Assembly: GCF_006337065.1 (NCBI RefSeq)
Contig: NZ_CP040872.1
Location: 806,001-870,000 of the forward strand
Direction: 5' to 3'
Source: Agromyces laixinhei
GTDB taxonomy: Bacteria > Actinomycetota > Actinomycetes > Actinomycetales > Microbacteriaceae
DNA: 64,000 nt
Program-made: the position numbers and the translations under genes
The notes under the pieces: generated by a model
What the model was told of the DNA's origin: nothing
What the model saw: only the letters and a program-made list of their open reading frames with translations
Databases searched by the model: none
Part shown: in pieces, positions 51,718 through 59,644 of the stretch
Numbering within the stretch: position 1 is the stretch's first letter
Layout: every line of letters starts with the position of its first letter

Positions 51718-52590
51718 ATGGACACAACACCTCGGACGAAGACGTGGATCATCACCGGTGCGACCTCCGGACTCGGGCGTGCGCTGGCGGAAGCGGCGCT
51801 CGAGGCCGGTGACCGAGTCGTCGGCACGGCCCGCCGCCCGGAGCGGCTCGACCCGCTGAAGGCTCGCTACGGGGAGCGACTCTCCGCCATCCAGCACGAC
51901 GTCCGAGACATCGAGGGCGCTGAGGCGGTCGTGGCCCACGCGGTCGACGTGTTCGGCGCGGTGGATGTGCTTGTCAATAACGCCGGGGCCGGGCAGGTCG
52001 GTGCTGCCGAAGAGGTCACCGATGCTGAGCTGCGGGACATGTTGGATCAGCATCTGTTCGGCCCCGCCGCGTATGTACGCGCTGTGCTGCCCGTTATGCG
52101 GGAGGCACGATCCGGGGCCATCGTCCAGCTGAGCAGTCAGGGCGGGCGGAGATCGTTCCCCGCGGTCGGCAGCTACTCGGCCGGCAAGTTCGCCCTGGAA
52201 GGGTGGTCGGAGGCTCTGGCCGGTGAGGTCGCGCCCTTCGGCATCCGGGTGCTGATCGTCGAGCCGAGCCGGTTCCGAACGCAGTTCAACGCAGACGGCG
52301 TGCTGCGCGCCGCCGCGCGGAACAGTGCCTACGACGAGGTGATCGGCGCCGTGCGGGCGGATATGGTTGGGGCGGACGGCATGCAGGAAGGCGACCCCGT
52401 GCGGGCCGCCGCCGTCATCCGCCGGATGCTGAACGAGCCGGACGCTCCGCTGCGGCTCGCCCTGGGGGCAGAAGCGGTCAAGAACCTGACCGCCGTTCAC
52501 CAGCGGGACCTCGCCGATCTCCGACAGTGGGCCGGGGTGAGCGAATCCGCGGATTTCCCGGGGCTGAACCCCGCCGTCCGAGCATTCTGA
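51718..52590 (+). CDS. Short-chain dehydrogenase/reductase upstream of merR
   Basis: 290-residue classical SDR: WIITGATSGLGRALAEAALE (cofactor, with ARRP after the second strand suggesting NADP), VLVNNAGAGQVGAAEEVTDA, and catalytic YSAGKFALEGWSEALAGEVA, ending in VLIVEPSRFRTQFN. It resembles the oxidoreductase group often paired with MerR or TetR regulators. Its leaderless promoter has the MerR architecture. merR starts 20 bases after the stop, so the pair is likely one operon with autoregulation. Confidence 0.89.
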   Translation: MDTTPRTKTWIITGATSGLGRALAEAALEAGDRVVGTARRPERLDPLKARYGERLSAIQHDVRDIEGAEAVVAHAVDVFGAVDVLVNNAGAGQVGAAEEVTDAELRDMLDQHLFGPAAYVRAVLPVMREARSGAIVQLSSQGGRRSFPAVGSYSAGKFALEGWSEALAGEVAPFGIRVLIVEPSRFRTQFNADGVLRAAARNSAYDEVIGAVRADMVGADGMQEGDPVRAAAVIRRMLNEPDAPLRLALGAEAVKNLTAVHQRDLADLRQWAGVSESADFPGLNPAVRAF

Positions 52591-52610
52591 CTGAGAAGGA
52601 GGGTGTGACA

Positions 52611-53030
52611 GTGCCGACGGAAGACCTGATCGAGCAGGTGCTCGACGACGAGATGATCGAAGAGCGAGACGCACCGAAGGGCATCACCGAGGTGGCTCGC
52701 CTCCTCACACTGTCCCCGTACACGCTCAGGTACTACGAACAGGAGGGCCTCGTTCTCCCCGCCCGCAACGCATCCGGCTACCGGGCATACTCGGCTTTCG
52801 ATCTCCGCCGCCTCGTCTTCCTCACCCGCATGCGACTCTCGGGCATGACGATGCACGATCTGAAACGCTACATCGCGCTGGTCGAACACGGCGAGGCGAC
52901 GATCGCCGAACGCCGCCGGATAATGCTCGACCAGCGCGACCGCATCGAACGAAGACTGCGCGAGTTGACGCTCGCTCTTGAAACGACCGAATACAAGATC
53001 CGCACCTATGGGGGTGCCCCCGACGGGTGA
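52611..53030 (+). CDS. MerR-family transcriptional regulator
   Basis: 139-residue activator. PKGITEVARLLTLSPYTLRY and YEQEGLVLPARNASGYRAYS form the winged helix, FDLRRLVFLTRMRLSGMTMH the second helix pair, and the rest is the dimer coiled coil (RRIMLDQRDRIERRLRELTL). No conserved metal-binding cysteines are present, so it belongs to the SDR/aldo-keto-linked class that senses electrophiles or drugs. The start is a GTG at 52611, spaced 7 nt from AAGGAGGG. Probable target sites are the two 19-bp-spacer promoters in this window. Confidence 0.89.
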   Translation: MPTEDLIEQVLDDEMIEERDAPKGITEVARLLTLSPYTLRYYEQEGLVLPARNASGYRAYSAFDLRRLVFLTRMRLSGMTMHDLKRYIALVEHGEATIAERRRIMLDQRDRIERRLRELTLALETTEYKIRTYGGAPDG

Positions 53031-53085
53031 CATGACGCCTTTCTGCGGAACAACGAACACGGCACATGAACAAAGGATTCCGCTC

Positions 53086-53517
53086 ATGACTCCAGACGCC
53101 CTGGCCACGACTATCGAGGCCTGCAAGAGATTGATCGAACGACGCTTCCCGGGTGGGGCAGCCGGCGCTGCTGCCGTGCTCCTCGCTGACGGGTCGATCG
53201 TCACCGGCACAAGTCCCGACTTCGCGAACTCCAGCACGACGGTGTGCCACGAGGTCGAACCCTATTGCGCGGCGTACCGCCTCGATCAGGCGATCGTCGC
53301 CTCGGTCTGTCTGTATCGCACAGAGGAAGGGCGCTTCATCGTGCTCAGCCCGTGTGGGATCTGCCGCGAACGACTGGCCGATCATGGGCCCCGAGTGCAG
53401 GTCGCCATTGCCGAGCCCGGAGACCCGACCGTGCTGCGATGGATTTCTCTCCGCGAGGCATTGCCGCACTACTGGCTGACGGCGCTCCCAGAGGAAGCGG
53501 GAGACTGGGTCGCCTGA
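53086..53517 (+). CDS. Cytidine/blasticidin deaminase-like zinc enzyme
   Basis: 143-residue deaminase-fold protein. The zinc site reads TVCHEVEPYCAAYRLDQAIV (CxE with the catalytic Glu) and SPCGICRERLAD (PCxxC), as in cytidine and blasticidin-S deaminases. AAVLLADGSIVTGTSPDFAN matches the substrate strand. The natural substrate is unknown; a nucleoside-like compound is likely. AAAGGA precedes ATG 53086. It is the third gene after the SDR and merR genes on the same strand. Confidence 0.82.
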   Translation: MTPDALATTIEACKRLIERRFPGGAAGAAAVLLADGSIVTGTSPDFANSSTTVCHEVEPYCAAYRLDQAIVASVCLYRTEEGRFIVLSPCGICRERLADHGPRVQVAIAEPGDPTVLRWISLREALPHYWLTALPEEAGDWVA

Positions 53518-53831
53518 GACAGCAGCGTCGCTGAACGGACCTGCCGACCGGCGCTGTTCGAGCCAGGAGCCGAACGGCCCCACGAGCAGGGTCGGTTGTG
53601 GTGTCCGCCCGGAGATCAGCGCTGGAACGAGGAATGTGTCATCGCCAGGAAGACGATGTTGACGAGCATCCACCATCATTACTCGCTGCGGCTTGCCCGG
53701 CCTCGGAGTCGGAATGTGCCGACAACGAATCGAGCCATGGCCTGCGGCAGGGATGCACTCGGCCACGGGGCGTTGCCCATAGCGCCTACTGCGGTGTCAG
53801 TCACTAGCTGATCCTAGAGGCCGCGTCAGCG
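53518..53831. other. 314-base gap without a recognisable gene
   Basis: No frame here gives a protein I recognise. A minus-strand stretch reads VNIVFLAMTHSSF and, in another frame, LLVGPFGSWLEQRR, which could be traces of a decayed membrane protein gene, but this is too weak to annotate. Confidence 0.3.
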
Positions 53832-54569
53832 TCAGAGACCGTTTCGCCGGCGTTCCGGCGGGACGCTTTCGAGCAACGTCATGGGAAGGATCAGCTGGTC
53901 CGAGGTTCGGTCGAGCCGGTCAAGGAGTGCCGCGTCGTTCGTGAGCCGAGCGATCACCCAACGGGCGAACATGCACGCCGCAGCAACGACGTACGTCGCC
54001 TGGTAACGGTAGCCGTAGTCCTGGTCGTACTTGATATGGAGCTCTTCCTTGCCCGGCTCTACGAATGAGGTCACCGCTGCGTGGGTCACGTGTACCTGCT
54101 GCGAAAGGATGTGATAAGTCGTTTCCAGGAGCTTTTCCTAGTCGAGATCGCGCAGAATGCTCATGAACGGAGGCATTCGCTTACCGACGGGTGGCGGATC
54201 GAGCTTCTTCAACTCTTGAGCCAGCTCATCGCTGTTGAGCCACGTAGCAAGGTTGGAGTAGTGCTCCTTGCGTTTGTGCGCCGAGTCAACGCGGAATCGA
54301 TCGATGCCGCCCTGCACCACGAAGATCCACTGCAGCGTGACGGCATGTTCGAGCGACGCCCGGGCAAGCGCGACCGCCTCCGAGCCGTAGCCCGTTCTCA
54401 CGCGTACTCGGTATCCGTCGGCGTAGCGGACAGTGCGTGCGATGATCCCGTAGATCAGCAGGAACTCGTTCGCATGAGGTCTGAGTACGTCATAGCTGTC
54501 GGCGACGCGCAGGTGCGCGACGCACTCATCGATCCAGGCTTCGAGCGCTGCCTCAGACGGTTCGGTCAC
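53832..54569 (-). pseudogene. DUF5677-like gene interrupted by a single amber codon
   Basis: The frame from 54569 reads 143 residues (ALARASLEHAVTLQWIFVVQ is typical of DUF5677-like proteins), stops at TAG (54140-54138), then continues in the same frame for another 102 codons (EKLLETTYHILSQQVHVTHA ... YQATYVVAAACMFARWVIAR) to a stop at 53832. Both halves are protein-like and in register, so a nonsense mutation, or readthrough, is the simplest reading. The family has no known function. It is divergent from the tetR gene. Confidence 0.75.
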
Positions 54570-54635
54570 TTGCCGAGCATACGAAGACGCTCGGTGGGCC
54601 AGGTCACCGCTCCTGCGTGGAGCTGCTTCGAACTC

Positions 54636-54664
54636 TTGACGCCGGAGTCGACTCGTCTAATAAT
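54636..54664 (+). promoter_or_regulatory. Sigma-A-like promoter of the tetR operon
   Basis: TTGACG (54636-54641), 17-bp spacer, AATAAT (54659-54664); TAATAA with a 16-bp spacer is an alternative. It is one of the clearest -35/-10 pairs in the window and is overlapped at its 3' end by the palindrome at 54662-54684. Confidence 0.6.
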
Positions 54665-54684
54665 AGACCGACGGTTGGTTTATT
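54662..54684. promoter_or_regulatory. TetR operator upstream of the tetR operon
   Basis: AATAGACC-N7-GGTTTATT, an inverted repeat with one mismatch in 8, covering the -10 box and start site of the tetR promoter, as expected for autorepression. Confidence 0.6.
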
Positions 54685-54702
54685 GGCAGGGGAGGCGCGA
54701 AC

Positions 54703-55416
54703 ATGGCCCGCACGATCGACGTCAGGGCTCATCAGAGGAAGCGCGGGGCGATTCTGGACATTCTCGAGCGCCTCATCGCGACCAAGGGTTACGACCAGTT
54801 GACGATCGCCGACATCATGAGCGGCGGCGCCATCTCGAAGGGCGCCTTCTACCACTACTTTCGGTCGAAGTCCGAGGTGCTCTCGGCGCTGCTCGAGCGC
54901 CGCGTCAACGCCTGGCGGGACGTCCTCATCCCCGTCGTCGAGGCCGACCGGCCGGCACTGCCCCGGTTGCGTGAGTTCTTCCATGTCATCGCCGAGCAGA
55001 AGACGACCGACAACGCCTTCCTCCTCGAGGTGGCAGCACCGGTCTTCGCGGACGAGAACGTCCTCGTCTACGCGCGGACCCGTCGGGCAGCCGCGGAGCT
55101 GTTCATACCGCTCGTGCAGCAGTTGCTGGAAGACGCACGGCGCGAAGGATCCGTGCAGATGGATGACGCGGAGGCGACGGCCGAGGTGGTGATCTCGCTG
55201 ATCCAGGACCTCTCAGACCGAATCGGCCGCGCTCTGGTGGCGATGGCGCAGGGGGCGGATGAGCCGAACCGTCTGCAGCGGATCGCAGCGGCGCACCTCG
55301 ATGCTCTTCATCGTGTGCTGGGCGTCGAGCCGGGGGTGCTGGACTTCCTCGAGCCGGAGATGCTGGAGGCTTGGGCCGCGGCCGCGCAAGGCAGACAGAT
55401 GGAGAAGAGACGATGA
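54703..55416 (+). CDS. TetR-family transcriptional regulator
   Basis: 237-residue repressor. The N-terminal helix-turn-helix is canonical (RGAILDILERLIATKGYDQL, TIADIMSGGAISKGAFYHYF, RSKSEVLSALLERR), followed by an all-helical ligand domain. Its stop overlaps the start of the metallo-hydrolase gene by ATGA, so it is the first gene of an operon with a lactonase-like enzyme, an amidohydrolase and a broken monooxygenase gene. Confidence 0.9.
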   Translation: MARTIDVRAHQRKRGAILDILERLIATKGYDQLTIADIMSGGAISKGAFYHYFRSKSEVLSALLERRVNAWRDVLIPVVEADRPALPRLREFFHVIAEQKTTDNAFLLEVAAPVFADENVLVYARTRRAAAELFIPLVQQLLEDARREGSVQMDDAEATAEVVISLIQDLSDRIGRALVAMAQGADEPNRLQRIAAAHLDALHRVLGVEPGVLDFLEPEMLEAWAAAAQGRQMEKRR

Positions 55417-56441
55417 TCGAAGTCCACGCGCTGCACATCGGAGACACCAAGGTGCCGTTCGGGCAGTTCTATGGCGGTACGGAGGGGGAATGGCTCGGTC
55501 TGCGAGCCGTGGCCAGCTTCCTGAGGGACAAGTCGCACTACATCTCGGTGCCGATCTACGCGTTCCTGATCGACCACCCAACGCACGGTCGCGTCCTGGT
55601 CGACACCGGCATCAACTGGGATCAGGCACACCACCACCGCGAGTACTACGACGGGCCCCTGCTTCGCGCCGCGTTCGATGAGGACGAATACCAGCTCGAG
55701 GACGGCCAGCAGCTGGTCCGCCAGCTCGCCCGTCGCGGACTCGCGCCTGCGGACATCGACGTCGTCGTGCTCACCCACCTGCACGAGGACCACCTCGGCG
55801 GGGTACGGGACCTCCTCGGCTCGCGGGTGATCGTGTCCCGCAAGAACTGGCAGGCACGAAACCTCGGGATCTTCCCATTCCGCCGGACGCCGTCGCTCAA
55901 GGGCGTCCTGACCGACCCCGAGCTCGTCGACTTCAGCTCTGGACCCTACGGGCCGTTCACAGCCAGTCAGGACCTCTTCGGCGATGGCTCCGTCGTCCTG
56001 CTGCCGACCCCGGGCCACGCGCCGGGGCACCTCAGCGTCTTGATCAACGCGGCCGGGTGGCGGCTGCTCTGCGTCGGCGACACTCTCTACACGGTGCGCC
56101 ACTTGGCAAGTGACCAGCTCCGGCCCATCATGCTGGGCAAGAAGGCGCAGCACCGCCAGCTGGACTCCATCAACCGGATCCGCGACCTCGTCCGAGCCAC
56201 GCCCGACCTGCTCCTCGCGCCGGGCCACGACCACACCGAATACGGCCCGCTCCTCGAGCGTGCCTTTCGGGGCACGCCCGACGAGGCCGACATCGCGTCG
56301 CTGCGGAAGTTCCTGGCGCAGACCTTCGACCCCGACCTGACCCTGCGAGAGCCGAGCATGCCCACCTTCGCCCCGGCCGTCGGCTCGCCCTTGGGCACGG
56401 TGGAGTTCCGGGACCGTCGTTCCGAAGTCGTGAAGGGCTGA
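55413..56441 (+). CDS. Metallo-beta-lactamase-fold hydrolase (lactonase-like)
   Basis: 342-residue zinc hydrolase. HLHEDH (122-127) gives the HxHxDH site, with His202 (TPGHAPGH), Asp223 (CVGDTLY) and a late His in LAPGHDHTEY. PFGQFYGGTEG at the N-terminus and the overall plan resemble the lactonase-like enzyme at 12-13 kb, but the sequence is clearly divergent and longer. Likely substrates are lactones of a catabolic intermediate. It is coupled to tetR by an ATGA overlap. Confidence 0.85.
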   Translation: MIEVHALHIGDTKVPFGQFYGGTEGEWLGLRAVASFLRDKSHYISVPIYAFLIDHPTHGRVLVDTGINWDQAHHHREYYDGPLLRAAFDEDEYQLEDGQQLVRQLARRGLAPADIDVVVLTHLHEDHLGGVRDLLGSRVIVSRKNWQARNLGIFPFRRTPSLKGVLTDPELVDFSSGPYGPFTASQDLFGDGSVVLLPTPGHAPGHLSVLINAAGWRLLCVGDTLYTVRHLASDQLRPIMLGKKAQHRQLDSINRIRDLVRATPDLLLAPGHDHTEYGPLLERAFRGTPDEADIASLRKFLAQTFDPDLTLREPSMPTFAPAVGSPLGTVEFRDRRSEVVKG

Positions 56442-56445
56442 TCCG

Positions 56446-57456
56446 ATGCCCCATCGCATCGATACGCATCAGCACCTCATCCCGCCCAGCTATGCCGACT
56501 GGCTGAACGAGCGCGGCATCCGCCCGGGAGGCATCGAGCTGCCCGCGTGGAGCCCGTCGCGCGCACTGCGGTTCATGGACCGGCACGATGTCGCCGCCGC
56601 AGTCCTGTCGGTCTCCACCCCCGGCGTCCACCTCGGCGACGACGTGGAAGCGCGTGCGTGGGCGCGGACGGTCAACGAGTACACCGCGGACCTTGTGCGG
56701 GACCATCCGCACCGGTTCGGGTTCTTCGCCACCCTGACGTTGCCCGACGTGGACGGCTCTCTCAGCGAAGCACAGTACGCCCTGGACGCGCTGGGCGCCG
56801 ACGGGGTCGTCCTGCTGGCCAACAACCACGGACGCTACCTCGGCGACCCGCAGTTCGAGCCGCTGCTCGCCTACCTGCACGAACGGCGGGCCGTCGTCTT
56901 CATCCATCCCGGCGAGCTCCCGGCCGCACCGGTGCCGGAGATACCGTCGTTCGTCGCGGACTTCCTCCTCGACACGACGCGAGCCGCGGTGAGCCTCGCG
57001 TTCTCCGGTGCGCTCGAGAGGTTCGACGGCGTCCGGTTCATCCTCGGGCACGCCGGCGGCTTCCTGCCCTATATCTCCTACCGCGTCATGCTGGCCATGG
57101 CGCAACGCGCCAGCCCGCTCGTCCGGGCCGCGACAGTCGCCGCGCCAGATCGCATGGTCCCGCGCCACCTGTCGGTTCTGCGACGGTTCTACTACGACAC
57201 CGCCCTCTCCTCGACGCCGGCGGCTCTGCCGAGCCTGCTCGAGATCGCCGACTCCACCCGGATCCTGCACGGCACGGACTTCCCGTTCGCCCCACCTGCG
57301 GCCGTGCGGTTGATGAACCGCTACTACGAACGCGCTCCCCTGAGCGAACCGATCCGGCGCTCGATCGACCACCAGGCCGCCGCCCAGCTGTTCCCCCGGC
57401 TCGCCGGCCGATTTCAGGGATTGGAGGATAGCCATGCCCAGCGTTCTGCCTCTTGA
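56446..57456 (+). CDS. Amidohydrolase of the ACMSD/2-pyrone-dicarboxylate-type family
   Basis: 336-residue TIM-barrel metal hydrolase or decarboxylase. IDTHQHLIPPSYADWL carries the HxH site; VFIHPGELP and RFILGHAGGFLPYISYR give the next His ligands; RILHGTDFPFAPP the final Asp. This amidohydrolase_2 group includes ACMSD, gamma-resorcylate decarboxylase and related non-oxidative decarboxylases of aromatic acids. It starts 4 bases after the hydrolase gene. Its 3' end overlaps the start of the FAD monooxygenase remnant by 23 bases, showing the original operon order. Confidence 0.87.
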   Translation: MPHRIDTHQHLIPPSYADWLNERGIRPGGIELPAWSPSRALRFMDRHDVAAAVLSVSTPGVHLGDDVEARAWARTVNEYTADLVRDHPHRFGFFATLTLPDVDGSLSEAQYALDALGADGVVLLANNHGRYLGDPQFEPLLAYLHERRAVVFIHPGELPAAPVPEIPSFVADFLLDTTRAAVSLAFSGALERFDGVRFILGHAGGFLPYISYRVMLAMAQRASPLVRAATVAAPDRMVPRHLSVLRRFYYDTALSSTPAALPSLLEIADSTRILHGTDFPFAPPAAVRLMNRYYERAPLSEPIRRSIDHQAAAQLFPRLAGRFQGLEDSHAQRSAS

Positions 57457-57799
57457 GGTTCTCGTCGTCGGGGCGGGCACCACGGGGCTCACCGTCGCCA
57501 CCGAGCTAGCCCGCCGCGACATCCCGGTCAAGGATCATCGACATGTCGGCCGAGCCCGGCACCCGGACTCGCGCCCTCGGGATGCAGGCACGGACACTGG
57601 AACTGTTCGAGCTTCATGGCATCGTGGAGGCGCTGCTTGAGCGCGGTCTCCGGGCCGACCGGTTCAACGTGTTCAGTGAACGCCGGCGCATCCTTCGGGC
57701 CGACCTCTCGGAACTCCCGACCGCGTACCCGTACCTGTTGATGATCCCGCAGAACGAAGCGGAGACGATCATGGCCGACCGCCTCGCGGATCACGCCGC
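57434..57799 (+). pseudogene. Frameshifted, truncated FAD-dependent monooxygenase
   Basis: The first frame reads LEVLVVGAGTTGLTVATELA (FAD-binding GxGxxG) to about 57527. The match then continues one frame over from about 57530: TRTRALGMQARTLELFELHG, FNVFSERRRILRADLSELPT and YPYLLMIPQNEAETIMADRL, the standard continuation of PheA/TfdB-like aromatic hydroxylases. One base is extra near GTCAAGGATCATCGAC. The gene then ends abruptly at about 57799, losing some 400 residues including the substrate domain. It was the fourth gene of the tetR operon. Confidence 0.8.
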
Positions 57800-57964
57800 T
57801 ATCAGGTCGATCCACCGATCGAATCGGCGCCGCCCGGCGCCGTGCTGGTCGTAGACGGACTGTTCTTGCACCGCGACGAGCTGGTCGACGCGTGGGACTT
57901 GTGGGTGTACCTGCAGGTGCCCTTCCCGGTCTCGGTGACGCGGATGGCGGGCAGCAGCATCTAG
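57800..57964 (+). pseudogene. C-terminal-region fragment of a uridine kinase-like gene
   Basis: A 54-codon frame reads PPGAVLVVDGLFLHRDELVD and AWDLWVYLQVPFPVSVTRMA, then a TAG. This is the Walker-B-containing central part of actinobacterial uridine kinase-like P-loop proteins (VxDGxFLxRxEL). The P-loop and the C-terminus are missing. It is joined directly to the truncated monooxygenase, so the site marks a deletion or recombination junction. Confidence 0.7.
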
Positions 57965-58449
57965 ATCGACGGGCGCCACCCCCGCTGTGAGCGGATGGCA
58001 CCGGTGATTCGCCGAACGATGACTTTCAGCTGCTGAGACTGCGCCGACGTCAGTGAGTCGAATACCAGCTGCCGCACGAGTTCAACGTGCCCCGGTGTCG
58101 CGGCGCGAACGACATCGTGACCTTTGCTGGTCAGCGTTGCGAGGGTGATTCGACCATCGGTCGGGTCAATGGCGCGACGAACCCGACCTTCGCTTTCAAG
58201 CCTGTTCACCGCCCGCGAAAGCCGCGAGAGCGTGCTGTTCGCGAAGCCGGCGAGATCACTCATGCGAAGGGTGCCGCCGTCGGCTTCAGAGAGCGCGAAG
58301 AGAATCCCGAAGTCGAAGTGACTGATCTCGGAATCGCGCTTCAATTGCGTGTCCAGTTCGGCGGGTAGCCACTCGAGGAGTGTCGCAACGGCGGACCAAG
58401 TCTCGAGCTCGTCGCGATCGAACGCGTCAGCTGGTTCCGGTGCGGCCAT
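57961..58449 (-). CDS. MarR-family transcriptional regulator
   Basis: 162-residue winged-helix repressor: FDFGILFALSEADGGTLRMS, DLAGFANSTLSRLSRAVNRL (recognition helix), RRAIDPTDGRITLATLTSKG (wing). TAGGGT ends 6 nt before the ATG (leaderless pattern). Two copies of an ACTT-N8-AAGT palindrome lie between it and the divergent SDR gene, its likely target. Its stop overlaps the uridine kinase fragment stop. Confidence 0.89.
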   Translation of the reverse strand: MAAPEPADAFDRDELETWSAVATLLEWLPAELDTQLKRDSEISHFDFGILFALSEADGGTLRMSDLAGFANSTLSRLSRAVNRLESEGRVRRAIDPTDGRITLATLTSKGHDVVRAATPGHVELVRQLVFDSLTSAQSQQLKVIVRRITGAIRSQRGWRPSI

Positions 58450-58468
58450 GCGTTCACCCTACGCCATG

Positions 58469-58484
58469 ACTTGTCTAGGAAAGT
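58469..58484. promoter_or_regulatory. MarR operator A in the marR-SDR gap
   Basis: ACTTGTCTAGGAAAGT: palindromic ACTT-NN-CTAG-NN-AAGT, just upstream of the marR -10 box (58461-58456, minus strand). Confidence 0.65.
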
Positions 58485-58500
58485 AAAACGACTTACAGTC

Positions 58501-58516
58501 ACTTGTTCGGGAAAGT
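58501..58516. promoter_or_regulatory. MarR operator B in the marR-SDR gap
   Basis: ACTTGTTCGGGAAAGT, the same 16-bp box repeated exactly 32 bp (about three helical turns) downstream, on the SDR side. Confidence 0.65.
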
Positions 58517-58557
58517 ATCTACGGCTGCTCTCACAGCAGGAAGAAAGGCATAACGAA

Positions 58558-59340
58558 ATGAATCTCGAACTCGCCGACAAGACGGTGTTCGTCAGCGGTT
58601 CCACCCAGGGCATCGGCTACGCCGTCGTCGAGGCGTGCCTGGCCGAGGGTGCCTCGGTGATCGTCAACGGGCGCGATGAAGAGCGCGTGGCTGAAGCGGT
58701 CGAACGGCTCCGCGCCACGGCTCCTGGCGGGAACGTCTCAGGGATTGCGGCCGATTTCGCCCATCCCGGTCAGGTGCAAGCACTCCTCGACTCGATCGGG
58801 GCGGTGGATGTGCTGGTCAACAACGTCGGGCTCTTTGATATCGCACGCTTCGCCGACATCCAGGACGAGGAATGGTTGCGATACTTCGAGATCAATGTGA
58901 TGAGTAGCGTTCGCCTGTCGCGTCGCCTCCTCGAACCCATGCTCGTGAAGGGGTGGGGGCGGATCATCTTCATCGGCACTGAATCGGCGGTCGACGTGCC
59001 GAGCGACATGATCCACTACGGGGCCACGAAGGCTGCCGCGCTCGCACTGAGCAACGGACTCGCGAAGCTCACGCGAGGCACCGAGGTCACGGTGAACACG
59101 GTGCTCGGCGGGCCGACCTACTCCGATGGTGTCGCATGCACGGTTGAGCAGATCGCATCGGCGCAGTCGATGTCGCCCGCCGAGCTGAAGTCGTCGCTCG
59201 TGCGCAGCTCTTCGCTCATTCAGCGATTCATCGAGCCTGATGAGATCGCCAATCTCGTGGTCTATCTCGCCAGCCCCCTCTCCTCGGCGACCAATGGCGC
59301 TGCGCTCAGAGCGGACGGCGGTGTGCTTCCCACAATTTGA
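58558..59340 (+). CDS. Short-chain dehydrogenase/reductase controlled by MarR
   Basis: 260-residue SDR: VFVSGSTQGIGYAVVEACLA (cofactor), VLVNNVGLFDIARFADIQDE (NNVG in place of NNAG), and catalytic YGATKAAALALSNGLAKLTR, with RADGGVLPTI at the end. This pattern occurs in FabG-like reductases of unknown substrate. AGGAAG/AAAGG precedes ATG 58558. Divergent from marR across two operators, it is the obvious regulated gene. Confidence 0.88.
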   Translation: MNLELADKTVFVSGSTQGIGYAVVEACLAEGASVIVNGRDEERVAEAVERLRATAPGGNVSGIAADFAHPGQVQALLDSIGAVDVLVNNVGLFDIARFADIQDEEWLRYFEINVMSSVRLSRRLLEPMLVKGWGRIIFIGTESAVDVPSDMIHYGATKAAALALSNGLAKLTRGTEVTVNTVLGGPTYSDGVACTVEQIASAQSMSPAELKSSLVRSSSLIQRFIEPDEIANLVVYLASPLSSATNGAALRADGGVLPTI

Positions 59341-59363
59341 GCGTGGGCGGTGGTGATGCCGAC

Positions 59364-59580
59364 GCCAGTTCCGCCTCATCGCTCGGTGCCCATTTTCTGC
59401 AGCTGGCCGTGTGACAACTCCGCCACACGTTTCCGTATGCCAGTTCCCCCTCATCGGTGGATGAGGGGGAACTTCATCGGTGGATGAGGGGGAACTGGCA
59501 TATCGGTCGTGGCTCTCCGGTGGATGTGGGGGAACTGCCATACTCGTCTCGTTCTGGGCGGATGAGGCGGACCTGGCATA
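59364..59580. repeat. Cluster of six related 17-21-bp repeats in both orientations
   Basis: Consensus GGATGAGGGGGAACTGGCAT plus A. Inverted copies at 59364-59380 and 59436-59455; direct copies at 59459-59473 (short), 59482-59502, 59522-59542 and 59560-59580. Copies diverge by one to three bases. They fill the 300-base gap between the SDR and FUSC genes; nothing else was seen in it. Confidence 0.85.
59436..59502 (+). terminator. Strong nested hairpins after the SDR gene
   Basis: TATGCCAGTTCCCCCTCATC (59436-59455) pairs perfectly over 20 bp with 59483-59502, or over 14 bp with 59460-59473 across a 4-nt GGTG loop. The two pairings are mutually exclusive. It could end transcription of the SDR gene, although it lies about 100 bases past the stop. 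Confidence 0.5.
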
Positions 59581-59644
59581 CCGATTCGCGGGAGCGTGGC
59601 CGGTGGGCGAGTTCAGTCCCGGACGGACGCGTCGCATGCGCCGC

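Noticed and set aside
53518..53831. A gene or gene relic in the gap after the deaminase gene
   Set aside because: Fragments resembling membrane-protein sequence are too short and in different frames to support a call.
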